Shown: one piece after another, positions 1 through 11,600 of the stretch
Numbering within the stretch: the first letter of the stretch is position 1
How the letters are laid out: the number at the start of each line of letters is the position of its first letter
NCBI GenBank assembly: GCA_003254905.1
Contig: QANU01109201.1
Location: 61,561 to 125,560 of the forward strand
Origin: Nissolia schottii
Lineage: Eukaryota > Streptophyta > Magnoliopsida > Fabales > Fabaceae
Direction: 5' to 3'
Length of the DNA: 64,000 nt
Position numbers and translations under genes: made by a program
Notes under the pieces: model-generated
What the model was told of the DNA's origin: nothing
Seen by the model: the letters and a program-made list of their open reading frames with translations, nothing else
Databases searched by the model: none

Positions 1-1121
1 GAACATAAATTGCTTTTACGCGTCAAAGTAGAGCCATATGTGTGAACTATCATAAGTCCCGTATGGTCTTATAACAGATAAATGCGGCGTCGTCTGTCAT
101 ACCTGTGCATATGGAATCAGTAAAGTAAACAGTACCAAGTGGGTCCAATCACACAATTACACATGTCAGATAATAGAAACCATATACATATCATAGAGTT
201 ATACATATGACTTACATTGTACCAATACATCAGAAGAAGTCTGCTAAAATTAGAACTACTACGTACACGACCAAAAAGACGTATCTCGCAATACATATCC
301 AAATAAGTCGGCTAGCAAAAGATGTCGCTCCTGACGACAGGGACTGTAGGACTGGGCTGGTCAACACTCGGGCTCATCGTCACTGTGCTCCTCCTCAGGA
401 TCCTCCTCTGGATCCTCCTCCTCGTCCAAAAAGTCCTCCTCGGATGAAGAAGGCTCAGGCTCCGGGACGTCTGGCGGATCTCGGGGACCGGTGGAGGGCT
501 AGCCTCGCTATCGTGCATGCGGGGTGTGAACAGGCGACGGTAGTCTCGGGCCGTCCGCATCCTAGCGCCTCTCCGCTGCGCCTTGGGTGGTCGCAGTCTC
601 ACGGATACGGGGTCTACCTCCACATCCTTCTCATAAGGAGTGGACTCGCCATCAGTGGGAGGCTCTGGATCTACAGGAGCGGGGGGTGCGACTCGAAGAG
701 GCATAGGGCGATCTACCACCAGTACCGTCCATATCTCGGCCTCCTGCCCTGTCTCAGGATCGGTCGTCCTAAACCTGCTGCGCAAGATCTTCCGCTTCTT
801 CGGCGGTGTAGTCATCAGGCTCTCCTGAAGCCATAAGTGAGTGGGGGTGAGAACGGTGGTTCTCAGTGGATAACTGTAGGGTCGTGGGGATCTGGTTACT
901 CACTTATGCTTCGGCCGTCCAGGGATCTCTAAGTGATTCATGCATCTAGACATCCTACCAATTATTTCTTGCCTAAGTTCCTGGGCGGCTTTATCTAATT
1001 ACTAGGTGATGGGGATCTAATCTTTCTTACTAAGTTATCGTGCTTCATCATTAGACTCTCGGTGCTACTATGACCGTCTCGTATGTGTCTCACGGACGGT
1101 TGACTCAACATGTACTCATAA

Positions 1122-1123
<2 letters not shown>

Positions 1124-1162
<39 letters not shown>
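1124..1162. repeat. (TA)n microsatellite in the LTR
   Basis: This is an uninterrupted run of TA dinucleotides. The second LTR copy has a shorter run at 10192-10215, so the length is variable within the family. Confidence 0.95.
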
Positions 1163-1170
<8 letters not shown>

Positions 1171-1403
1171 TAATCAGATATAATCATACAGTTTATACAA
1201 TTAGCAATTAAATATAATGCATGAGGGGATAGGGGTTCTCTTACGCGCCTGTGTCGCGTCCTTCTTCTTCGCTGCTGGATGCCCTCACCCCCTTGCAGAC
1301 TGCGGGACCGTCGTCCCTCATACAGCCGCAACCTCTTGCAACCATTCAACTGATAGAATGGCGGGAGTGTACCCTGGCGATAGCACTGGCAGGCGAGGGC
1401 TCG

Positions 1404-1616
1404 CTTGTCCACGTCTGGGGGACAAGATCTCTCTTTTTCTTTCTCTGTCCACGTCTGGGGGACAGTCCTCCGCCACGTCTGGGGGCGTAGGTTGCTCACC
1501 ACAACTGGGGGTGCGCCTGATGCCACGTCTGGGGGCATATCTGTTTCTCTTGATCCACGTCTGGGGGATCCTTTCGCCACGTCTGGGGGCGATACTTACA
1601 CCACGTCTGGGGGTGT
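1404..1616. repeat. Array of eight hairpins with a constant loop
   Basis: There are eight units of the form arm-ACGTCTGGG-complementary arm. The arms are CTTGTCC/GGACAAG, CTGTCC/GGACAG, CGCC/GGCG, CACC/GGTG (loop ACAACTGGG), ATGCC/GGCAT, GATCC/GGATC, TCGCC/GGCGA and ACACC/GGTGT. Arm sequences differ between units but pairing is kept, while the loop is almost invariant. This is read directly from the sequence. The function is unknown; binding by a host factor or RNA structure is inference. Confidence 0.85.
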
Positions 1617-2109
1617 ACTTACTCGTCTTTTAAATGTCATGACATAAAAGCGCAAGCGTTCCTTACTTTCTTTTCTCTCATCCGGGTGGAAACCCGCGTT
1701 CAGATCTTTATCTGCGTATCATAATCATAACCCAGTCCGTCTCGCACGGCTGGGGAGGGGCTTGTCAGGTATGACGTGCCAAGAGAGGGATTCCTATCAC
1801 ATAACTATGTCATAACTTCGGGCTACTCCAACCCTCTGTGGTCGGGGCCCGTCTTTAGACTTAACTGTTTCCCTAAATTACATTACCATCTTTGCACATT
1901 AATTTATTTAATTCTAGCGATCTATGGCTGCCCTAAGTCTTGTGGCAACACTGCCTCATGATGCATGCACTGCTTGGTACTCATAATCTATTCTTGTTCT
2001 CTGCACCCCTTGGGTGGCTCATAGTAATGCAAATGACATAATGCAACTGAATAAACGGTACACATAACTGAATAAACTCATGTTTGTCACACCTAAAATC
2101 TTTTACCCG

Positions 2110-2640
2110 AAAGACCCATTTTTCGTTAGGATTTTTAATCATTCATTGACCGATGGACTCAAAGCTTGAACCTAAAGTTTTTCATAGTTCTAACCCACTT
2201 TTTATGAAAACAAACCCAGATTTTTAATTTCATTACTTGAAATTACAGTTTTGCCCTTTTTGATCAAAAATCATTTTTTGCCCATAAAAACCGATTTTTC
2301 TTTGGAATTTTATTTCTCCATAACCCAATGGACCCAAGACTTGACCCTAAGGTTTTTAATACCTCTAAACCCATTTTTCATGTTAATAAACCCAGATTTT
2401 TAGTCCAAACACCTGAAATTACAGATTTGCCCTCTTTTGCTTAAAATACCATTTTTGTCCGAAAAACCGATTTTTCTTTGGAATTTTGTTTCTCCATAGC
2501 CCAATGGACCCAAGACTTGAACCTAAGGTTTTTAATACCTCTAAACCCATTTTTCATAAAAAGAAACCCAGATTTTTAATCCGAACACCTGAAATTACAG
2601 ATTTGTCCTCTTTTGCTTAAAATACCATTTTTGTCCGAAA
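2110..2640. repeat. ~176 bp tandem repeat in the LTR, three units
   Basis: Units recur at about 176 bp, marked by AAAAACCGATTTTTCTTTGG at 2286 and 2462 and a truncated start at 2638. Each unit holds a CCCAATGGACCCAAGACTTG-like block and an ACCTGAAATTACAGATTTG-like block. The second LTR carries the same array at about 11080-11600. Confidence 0.85.
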
Positions 2641-3953
2641 AACCGAATGTCACCTTTTCTCAAACTCTTCCATGTACTTTCCACTCAAACATACATAGTT
2701 TCTCACATCATTTCAACCTCTAGCCATGCTCTAACTTTGCTTTACATTATCACATTATAACAAAATATTTCAAGGCATTAAGCATATAACACATAAACAT
2801 AAAACACACATAAACATACAAAATCATTCATGAGCTCAAGAGCACTAAAGAATGAGTGAAAGCCTAAGTTACCCACTTCCAAAGAGTTCTAGGTGAAGGA
2901 GGTTGGGGAGTGGAGTTCCACAAGCCTTGATGTTCCAAAGCTTTATGTCACCTTTGTCACCTTTCTCCAAGGATGAAGGTCTTGCAAGATGAAGAGGATG
3001 ACAATGTGGTTCCTCTTGGTTGTGGTTGTAGGAAAATGAGACTAAGAGGAGGAGGCTTTGTGTGTGTGGGTTCGGTTCTTGGAGGGTGAGGAAGGGTAGC
3101 AAGAATGCTTGTTTTTCTTTAGAAGCAAGGTGGTGTTCTTGGGATTTGTTTGGGGTGTGGCTATGGGGTTTGAAGAAGATGAAAATTTCTTGGAGAGAAA
3201 TGGGGAGAGGGTTCGATTTGGAGGGCTTGGATGGAGGAGAAGAGTATTTGATTTTTGAAATTTAATAAAATGATGAATAGTAAGAAGTATGGCTTATGAT
3301 TTGATGAGGTATGGTGATAGACATTTGGAAGCTTAAATTAGGGAGATATTTTTGACTAAAATTCCCTTCATTAACCGTGCAGCCATCTCCATTCAGCTGA
3401 GGAGATTTTAATTTCTCCCAGTCCCGGTTCGCTCGTGTTTTATCGCTCGCAGTCTCAGTGCGTCGCGCACGGTCGTCCGAAAAATATTCCGTTTGTACCG
3501 CCGCGATCCTCTATTTCCCACCTACCTAAGGGTATTAATATTAAAGGTGCTTGTGAGATTTTCCTCCGGGAGATTATTTTCACGTACACCGTTTTGCGTG
3601 CCAAATTTCATCGGCGAACAACGGCTGTTCGGTTGTCCGTCGAACTTTCTACCGTGACACGTCCTATTTCTTAGAGATATTTTACCTAATAATTTCCCTT
3701 ATTAATTCTCTAATCATGATTAGAAAATTTATTAAATATTTATGTTTACGGTCATTTCCCGATTGGTCCGGAAATCGGCTTTAGGCTCTGAAAAATTTGC
3801 CGGTCACGAAACCTCAACTTTGACTGCTACTTTTATGGGTTAAAGATGATTCTTATGGATTAAAGGTAATAATTTAATTTTCTTACCTCCCTAATTAACC
3901 TATAATTATTTATTACGCTAATTATCTGTACAGTGAAAAAGTGGGATGTTACA

Positions 3954-4175
3954 TCTAACATCTTGCGAACAGTAACACAAAGTTAGGGACATGTCTGTGT
4001 TGGCACAATGATAATCCAATATTAAACAGACACGAGCAGACACTTCGAGTCTTTCAAGCCCCACTATTTATTTATTGTTTGATTATTAATTTATCAATTT
4101 TCTTCTTGAAATTTAAGATTACTATTTTAAAATAAAGAATATCAATCGTTGATGCATGACGATTTTCAAAAATAA

Positions 4176-4217
<42 letters not shown>

Positions 4218-4663
4218 TAATTGTCAATAATCTTCACAATAATATAAAAACAATAACATAAAATAGATTCAGAGAAAAAAAATTGGTTTTGGTGTCTAAT
4301 TTATTGTGTGATTTTTACCCTTTAATTCCTATTTTTTCATCTTAATTCTGAAATTATCATTTTTTTATTTATATTATTTATTTATTAAATTGAGGTCATT
4401 TAATATTGAAAGGTTAAAAATCTCTTGGCATGACTTTCCAGTTTCCATTTTCAACTTTAATATGTTACATAGATACAGATTTACAAAGCCACAATACAAG
4501 CTTTTTTTTTTTATTTTAAATGCATACTTAAATGCACGATTTTTTATTCTCAAATACAGGATTTAATTTATAAGAAGCCCTCGAATTCAAGCTAACCGTT
4601 GGCCTTGCATAACTAAAACCCCTAAAATTGAATATTAATCTTCATTGTATCCGCACTAAATAT
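3954..4663. other. AT-rich spacer without visible genes
   Basis: This lies between the LTR end and the NUP1 partial copy. It holds a (TA)n run at about 4179-4213 and homopolymer tracts. I see no coding signal, RNA gene or recognisable transposon end. Confidence 0.6.
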
Positions 4664-6259
4664 CGCATGGCACTCGCAAAACGAAGTGACTACCGAAGCA
4701 TTCTCCACGCTGCAATTGTGTCCAGTTCATGCTAAAATAGTAAAATAAATAGCATAAAGGAAACTAAGACGCAACCAGCAACTTATCACTCACAGATTCC
4801 GTGCCTATTCCTGGCCATGATACAAGTAACGAGAATACAACATTTTCAACATCGTAGCTAACCAAATCCGGAAACTTCTATGACCTAAACCTATTACAGG
4901 GTACAGAAAGGGCATCTTCTATCGCACGATACCATTACAAAACTGTGAGAAATCATGCCTTGCATTCTGAAAGAAGCAAGACAGAGACCGACAAGGCTTG
5001 TATATGTTGACTGGCTTTCTTTCAATGGCATCACTTGCCCAGATTGCTAACTGAACAGTAATATTCAGAAATCCACTCACCTTTAGAGCTTATTTATTTG
5101 TTGCACTAATGATGTGCAGACAGCAGCAGGGGAAAGTAATAGCCATTCCTATAATTAGTCTTTACTTCTTTCGCAGCTTTCTCTTAACCTTCACACATTG
5201 TCGACCAGACTTGCGGCCACCACCAGATCCCAATATGAAACCCCCTCCTCCGGCGTTAAATTCTACACTGCCAGAAGCCTGGAATGGAGATGGGCTCTGT
5301 GGACCAATATTCCGTTGACTAGGACTTCCCAGAGTAAATTGCACGTTGGAAGTAGCTGCAGCTGAAGCGAAAGAAAACTGAGGACCTGACGACACAGTGG
5401 TGGATGATCCAAACATCAGGGGTGAACTAGTAGATCTTCCCAAAGTAAACCCAGAGGTAGATGAAGTTGATGAACTGAAGGCAGAACCAAAGCGGGCCTT
5501 GCTGGGCTGCCAACTAGAAAGCCCAAATGTAGTGCCACTGACAGAGCTCACGGGATTGGCTTCTGAAGAGGAAGCAGGGTAACTTCGTCCAAAAGTTGTG
5601 CCAGATCTTAAAATATTTGTGGCAGTACTTGAAGAAGGGAACGATGATCTCGCTGAAGAAAAAGCTGGATTCATAGTAGATCCAAACAATGGAGTTGGCG
5701 CAGCTGAGCCAGATCCCACCCACTGACTCTGCACTGAGGTTGCAAAAACGCTTGTAGCAGGAGGTGCCAGAGATCCAATTACGAACCCACTCGTAGTTCC
5801 GAAGACAGAACCCTGAGACCGGTTATTTACAGTGGACAGCGCTGAAGAACTAAACCCAAAAATGCCACTCCCAGTGCTTCCACTAGCAGCAGATGAGCTA
5901 CCAAACGTTCTGCTTAGATTACCAGAAGTAAATGATAAAGGTGAACCTGTCAACGGTGAAGGGATGTCTCCAAATTGGCAAGAGGAAATTGGCGGAGACA
6001 GCGACGTCATCACTGTAATCGAGGAACTATTACTGGATGAAATTACAGCGGATGTGCTAGTTGTCATTGTGGTACTAGTGGAAGCTACAGTGGCGTCAAT
6101 GTTGCTGGGGCTTGCTGCGAGAGATGAGTTACTGAATTTGTTTGAACAATTTGTAACCACAGGTGGGAATGGACGGGAAAAAGAAGGTCCATTATTTTGC
6201 CTCGAACTGTTGCCAAAAGTAAATATATTGGTGGGTGATGCCAATGATGATGCTGATGC
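4664..6259 (-). pseudogene. Partial copy of the NUP1 last exon and 3' flank
   Basis: This stretch is a diverged duplicate of 14498 to about 16365, covering the 3' flank and roughly the last 470 codons of NUP1. It keeps FG-repeat text and the basic C-terminus ending RKLRKK. One reading frame stays open for about 366 codons despite several internal deletions. The largest removes about 210 bp, including the segment around EDSMAED, and its junction falls on a repeated GACTA. There is no ATG and none of the eight upstream exons, so it is probably a non-functional fragment. At its high-coordinate edge it joins the integrase zinc-finger region of a chromovirus fossil on the same strand. The alternative, a terminal exon used by a chimeric transcript, cannot be excluded from sequence. 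Confidence 0.9.
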
Positions 6260-7891
6260 CAAAAGTAAAAAAGTTCCTTCAAATCATGATACATCTTTGT
6301 TAATTCTAGATGGACCGAATAAGTTGTGTTATGTGCTTCTTCCATGACTTTATTTCTTAACTCGTCGACATCAACAACACACTTCGTAGAACCCCTTCGG
6401 AGTCCTTGAAAAATTCTGACATTATGTCATTCTCATCCTTCTCTATGCTCCCTCTTAGCTTAGGGTCTTCTGTTTGTCGCCTCTTGATCTCTTCTTGCAA
6501 GAACGTGGCTTGCATCCTAAGGCTGTCTAAGAGCATCCATGAATCACTCTCACCAGACTGAAACTTGTTTTCTGTCAACCTATGTATCTCAGTAGCCAAC
6601 TTATGTCGTACTAGAGCAATATGCGCCAAACTGCCCTCAAAATTTCTACATAAGGCATCACACAACGTTGGCCTTACCCAAATGATACTAAATATTACAG
6701 TCATAATCCTTTAATAGTTCTGCCCACCTATGTTGCCTGAGGTTCAAGTCCTTCTGCTTGAAGATATACTTCAAACTCTTGTGATCAATGAAAATCTCGC
6801 ATGATTCTCCATACAAGTAATGTCTCCATATCTTCAAAGTAAATATCCCAACTGCCATTCCTAAATCGTGAGTAGGGTAATTCTACTCATGCTTCTTGAG
6901 CTATCTAGATGTGTAGGCGATTACTCAGTATTGTTGCATAAGAACGCACCCTTGACTAACCGGAAAGGCATTGTTGAAAGCTTTTTTTTTTTACACTCTC
7001 GTCGTTTAATATATATCCTTCTTTACAGCTTTCAGATCCTTAAGGGATCCAATTGTAGTATAGTTGTATCCACAAGGAGTTAGTAAATACCGTTCCTGAG
7101 TTTGTTAATTAAACAATAAGGTGAAGATTTGGTAATTTGATTGGTATTTAGATAAGTAAATAAATGACATAAAAGATATCAGAGACAGATCAAGAAGTTG
7201 GTTGGGAATTGAATCCTATTATAGTTTCATGTATTCATGACTTAATACATCAGAATTATCATTTCTTTGATTCCTCGCCACCAGTTCTTAACTTGTTCAT
7301 CTCTCGAGCATGAACAGATCAACAGGTTTCCTTTATTAAGCTGTCACTTTCGTGCACAAACTTAACAAAGTAAACCAGTGTTATTCCAGATGTTAAAACG
7401 ACTAATAACCCTAACTCTATCTCTAGCAATTAGGTTTACCAGTTGAATTGATTTAGTTCCAACTTATGGTGCCACTTTTGCACGCAATCATGTAGTTTAA
7501 AATCATGCTTTAGGTAGCTAAGCTAAATCAAGCATTAAACGTAAAATCGATTAAAGCAAATCATAGAAAATGATGTATTCATAAATGCAAAAGTTACATG
7601 GATACAATCATGCTATAATAATCATCAAGATCCCAAAAACAATAGGATTAGAAATCCATCTTACAAGAGAATCTCAGAGGCAAGGTGATGGACGCTTACC
7701 ATGACACGTTCTCACGCTGTCATGACAACGACCGCCGTGCTTCCTTGATCACTCCTGTCTCCTTCACTGGCCTCCTCTTTGTCGCTAATCTAACCTAAGA
7801 TTTGGAATACAAGTGAAATTGAAAGGAAAAGAATTTCAAGTGTAGGATGGATTTAATTGAATTGAATGCCTTGAATGAGAGCCTTGAGGCT

Positions 7892-7901
7892 CTATTTATA
7901 G
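7892..7901 (-). promoter_or_regulatory. Putative TATA box of the solo LTR
   Basis: The minus strand reads CTATAAATAG, a classic plant TATA box. It lies just downstream (in transcription sense) of the CGCTGAGCG cluster at 7914-8186. Confidence 0.6.
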
Positions 7902-7913
7902 GCTAAATTCGAG

Positions 7914-8186
7914 CACTTCGCTGAGCGGTAAGGTACCTCCGCTGAGCGGTGTAATGATGACACCGCTGAGCGGATAGGTAATATCGCCGAGCGATTTAGT
8001 CAAAGTGGCTGCTATTGGCTGCTCTTCTGACAGATTCCTGGCGGCGACAACTGGCCGCATAAATGCGGCGGCTGCAAGTGGGCACGGTGAGTATATTCGC
8101 TCAACGGGTTGGTGCTTATCGCTGAGCGATAAGGCTGTCATCGCTGAGTGGCCTTGTTGTACCACTGAGCGGTACTCCTCTAAAAC
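7914..8186. repeat. Cluster of CGCTGAGCG-type near-palindromes
   Basis: About eight degenerate copies occur in two groups of four, split by a GC-rich centre containing GCATAAATGCGGCGGCTGC. The motif is CGCT-G-AGCG, a palindrome apart from its central base. The same two-group layout recurs at 44256-44596 and 53136-53466. Confidence 0.8.
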
Positions 8187-9502
8187 TTGTCCTTTTTGGT
8201 TCTTTCGCCCCCCTTATGGTTTTTGTCTCATTCTTTGTGGGTTTTTTTCCTTGATTTTATGTTTGTATCCATCTTTAGAAATATATTTATAAATCATACA
8301 AAAAGTGGGGAATTTAGTCAGATAATTCATGAAAACAGGTGTCATTTTACTAGTTGAATTTGTGTAAATATGACACTTAACAAGCATCACAGAAAATGGA
8401 GAACCCTCCCATGCCTGAAGGAAACACCAACACTAGTGTTGAGGTCAAGTTGTCCTTCAACTTCTAGAAAATTTCCCCACACTCTGCCAACCATTGAAAC
8501 CTTACTCCTTTCTGATTGAGCTTTGTTAAAGGTGTTGTGATCTTAGAGAAATCCTTACAAAACGTCAGTAATATATGGCCAATATAAGGAAAATACGAAT
8601 CTCTAAAATTGTCGTGGGCATTAGCAACAATTGTACTACCTCTACCTTCTTTGGATCAACCAAAATCTCATCCTTAGAGATTACATGACCTAAGAACGAT
8701 ACCTACTCTAGCCAAAACTCACACTTAGAAAGCTTGGCGTACGACTAGTTCTACAACAAGGTGTGTAATACCATCCTCAGATGTTCCTTATGGTCTTCCT
8801 TAATCTTAGAATACACCAAGATATCATCAATAAAGATAATAACAAAGTGAGCTAAGAATGGCTTGAACATTCTCTATTCATTAGATCCATGAATGTTGTA
8901 GGCTCATTTTTTAACCCGAATGACATCACATGGAACTCATAATGCCTATACCAAGTTCAAAAAGCTATCTTGGGCATTTATTCCTTCTTAATTTTAAGCT
9001 AATGGGAACTCGATCAGATATTATTCTTCGAGATACATGTCATCAATGTGTGGCAATGGGTAACGGTTCATTACTGTGACCTTATTCAGTTGTTGGTAAT
9101 CTATGCATATTCTCATAGTATCGTCCTTCTTCTTGATGAAAAGTACCAAAGAACCCCATGGAGAAGTACTCGGTCTGATGAATCCCTTCTTAGGCAACTC
9201 TTGCATGTGTTTTTGTAACTCACACAATCGGTGGGAGCTGTAACACCCTAGCTTAGCAGCTTATGCTTAAGTCATAATCTGCGTCTGCTAAGTTGTTATC
9301 TGCTGGGTGGGCATACTAATAGTCCCTACTTTATTCTAGAAAATAGTTAAGTTATCTGAAAGTAAGGACCCGTTTTTTTTTTCTCAAACATAAGTTGTTT
9401 TCATGTATCAAAGTAGAGCCATACGTGTGAACTATCATAAGTCCCATATAGTCATATAACAGATAAATGCGGGCGTCGTCTGTCATACATGTACATACAT
9501 AA

Positions 9503-9883
9503 TCAGTAAAGTAAACAGTACCAAGTGGGTCCAACAGTTAATGTCATACATATCCGGCAGTCATGTGTACATATCATAAATACTGTACTAGTACATAAAA
9601 GGGCTATACATATCCTAAGCCCGTACATACCATCAGAGCTACAAAATGACATACAACAAAATACATATGAAACTAGGGCTACTCGCAAAAAGGCGTCGTC
9701 ACTGATGACAAGGTCTGGGAACGGGGCTGGGCAAATCTCTGGCTCATCCTCGCTGGGGTCCTCCTCCGGGTCCTCCTCAGGATCCTCCTCCTCGTCCTCC
9801 TGCTCCGGCTCCTCCCCTGTCTCAGGGTCTACAGTCCTAACTCTGCTGCGAAGGATCCACCGCTTCTTCGGCGGTGTAGTCAT
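9503..9883 (-). other. Short acidic reading frame inside the LTR
   Basis: A minus-strand frame starting MTTPPKKR, then basic residues, PETGEE and an acidic run rich in EEDPE, lies in the solo LTR. The copy at 312-815 has the same start (MTTPPKKR...PETGQE) but a different middle. I do not recognise a protein family. It may be the start of a leader peptide or a chance frame. Both copies are parts of fossil LTRs. Confidence 0.35.
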
Positions 9884-10191
9884 CAGGCTCTCCTGAAGCC
9901 ATAAGTGAGTGGGGGTGAGAACGGTGGTTCTCAGTGGATAACTGTAGGGTCGTGGGGATCTGGTTACTCAATTATGCTTCGGCCGTCCAGGGATCTCTAA
10001 GTGATTCATGCATCTAGACATCCTACCAATTATTTCTTGCCTAAGTTCCTGGGCGACTTTATCTAATTACTAGGTGACTGGGATCTAATCTTTCTTACTA
10101 AGTTATCGTGCTTCATCATTAGACTCTCGGTGCTACTATGACCGTCTCGTATGTGTCTCACGGACGGTTGCCTCAACATGTACTCATAAGC

Positions 10192-10215
<24 letters not shown>
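10192..10215. repeat. (TA)n microsatellite in the solo LTR
   Basis: This TA run is the counterpart of 1124-1162, and is shorter. Confidence 0.9.
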
Positions 10216-10224
<9 letters not shown>

Positions 10225-10457
10225 TAATCAGATATAATCATACAGTTTATACAATTAGCAATTAAATATAATGCATGAGGGGATAGGGGTTCTCTTACGC
10301 GCCTGTGTCGCGTCCTTCTTCTTCGCTGCTGGATGCCCTCACCCCCTTGCAGACTGCGGGACCGTCGTCCCTCATACAGCCGCAACCTCTTGCAACCATT
10401 CAACTGATAGAATGGCGGGAGTGTACCCTGGCGATAGCACTGGCAGGCGAGGGCTCG

Positions 10458-10671
10458 CTTGTCCACGTCTGGGGGACAAGATCTCTCTTTTTCTTTCTCT
10501 GTCCACGTCTGGGGGACAGTCCTCCGCCACGTCTGGGGGCGTAGGTTGCTCACCACAACTGGGGGTGCGCCTGATGCCACGTCTGGGGGCATATCTTTCT
10601 TTCTTTGATCCACGTCTGGGGGATCCTTTCGCCACGTCTGGGGGCGTTACTTACACCACGTCTGGGGGTGT
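10458..10671. repeat. Array of eight hairpins, second copy
   Basis: The same eight-unit series as 1404-1616 recurs with the same arm pairs and the ACGTCTGGG loop. It differs at few positions; one unit loses a single outer base pair relative to copy 1. Confidence 0.85.
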
Positions 10672-11079
10672 ACTTACTCGTCTTTTAAATGTCATGACAT
10701 AAAAGCGCAAGCGTTCCTTACTTTCTTTTCTCTCGTCCGGGTGGAAACCCGCGTTCAGATCTTTATCTGCGTATCATAATCATAACCCAGTCCGTCTCGC
10801 ACGGCTGGGGAGGGGCTTGTCAGGTATGACGTGCCAAGAGAGGGATTCCTATTGCATAACTATGTTCTTATCTTCAAGGTTCTCCGAGCCCTCGTGGCCG
10901 GAGCCTTCTTAAGATACTCCGTTTTCCCTAAGGTTCAATTATGATCTTTGTTAGGTTTTAGGTGACAACTTCTAATTCTCTAAGGCCTTCCTAAGATCCT
11001 GACGACAACCGTATCCTCATGATGCACAATGATATTCAAATAGACATAAAACACATTATCGTATTTCTACACAAAAAAA

Positions 11080-11600
11080 CTGTTTTTCGTTAGAATTTTT
11101 AATCAACCGTTGACCGATGGACTCAAAGCTTGACCCTAAAGTTTTTCATAGTTCTGAACCCACTTTTTATGAAAACAAACCCAGATTTTTAATTTCCTTA
11201 CCCGAAATTACAGTTTTGCCCTTTTTGATCAAAATGCCATTTTTGTCCATAAAAACCGATTTTTCTTTGGAATTTTATTTCTCCATAACCCAATGGACTC
11301 AAGACTTGGCCCCAAGGTTTTTGATAGCTCTGAACCCATTTTTCATGATAATAAACCCAGATTTTCAACCCTTATACCCGAAATTACAGATTTGCCCTTT
11401 TTGATCAAAATGCCATCTTTGCCCATAAAAACCGATTTCCTTCAAAATTTTAGTTAACCATAATCCAATGGACTCAAGTCTTGACCCCAAGGTTTTTGAT
11501 ATCTCTAAACCCATTTTTCATAAAAAGAAACCCAGATTTTTAGTCTAAATACCCGAAATTCCCGAAATGACCATTTTGCCCTTTTTATGCCAAAAATCCA
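11080..11600. repeat. ~176 bp tandem repeat in the solo LTR
   Basis: This is the counterpart of 2110-2640: repeated blocks with AAAACCGATTT, CCAATGGACTCAAG and CCCGAAATTACAG-type elements at regular spacing. Confidence 0.75.

Larger units (their letters stand above)
1..3953. mobile_element. Long LTR of a Ty3/gypsy element, copy 1 (cut by window start)
   Basis: Nearly all of this block matches 9239-12938 in the same orientation, including an AT run, a hairpin array and a ~176 bp tandem repeat. It ends in GGGATGTTACA at 3953, matching the end of the second copy. About 150 bases of its left end lie outside the window. No gag or pol lies beside it, so it is either a solo LTR or the right LTR of an element to the left. 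The TGTAAC...GTTACA ends are inverted repeats, so the direction is ambiguous; a TATA-like AT-rich stretch and a short acidic reading frame favour the minus strand. The LTR length (3.7-4.1 kb) fits long-LTR gypsy groups such as Tekay or Tat/Ogre, but the clade is not settled. It is a fossil. Confidence 0.75.
6972..8382 (-). mobile_element. Solo LTR with CGCTGAGCG cluster, nested in the chromovirus
   Basis: On the minus strand this begins TGTTAAGTGTC and on the plus strand it begins TGTTGAAAGC, giving TG...CA ends over 1411 bp. It is flanked by GGCAT (6967-6971) and AGCAT (8383-8387), a 5 bp target duplication with one mismatch. The insertion lies in the RNase H region of the older element. A TATA box and an upstream cluster of CGCTGAGCG-type motifs are arranged as in the Athila LTRs at 44-53 kb, although the rest is diverged. 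No internal region remains, so it is a solo LTR. Confidence 0.8.

Noticed and set aside
1404-1616. CRISPR or tRNA-like cluster in the LTR
   Set aside because: Units of about 20-30 bp with short stems and no unique spacers of fixed size; no tRNA cloverleaf can be drawn.
1217-1633. Overlapping plus-strand reading frames over the hairpin array (repeating HVWG/TSGG text)
   Set aside because: They translate the tandem repeat in all frames; the repetition is nucleotide-level and no protein family is recognisable.
5832-6347. Plus-strand frames opposite the NUP1 copy and NUP1 exons
   Set aside because: They are antisense shadows of low-complexity Ser/Thr/FG coding sequence; the minus-strand frame matches NUP1.
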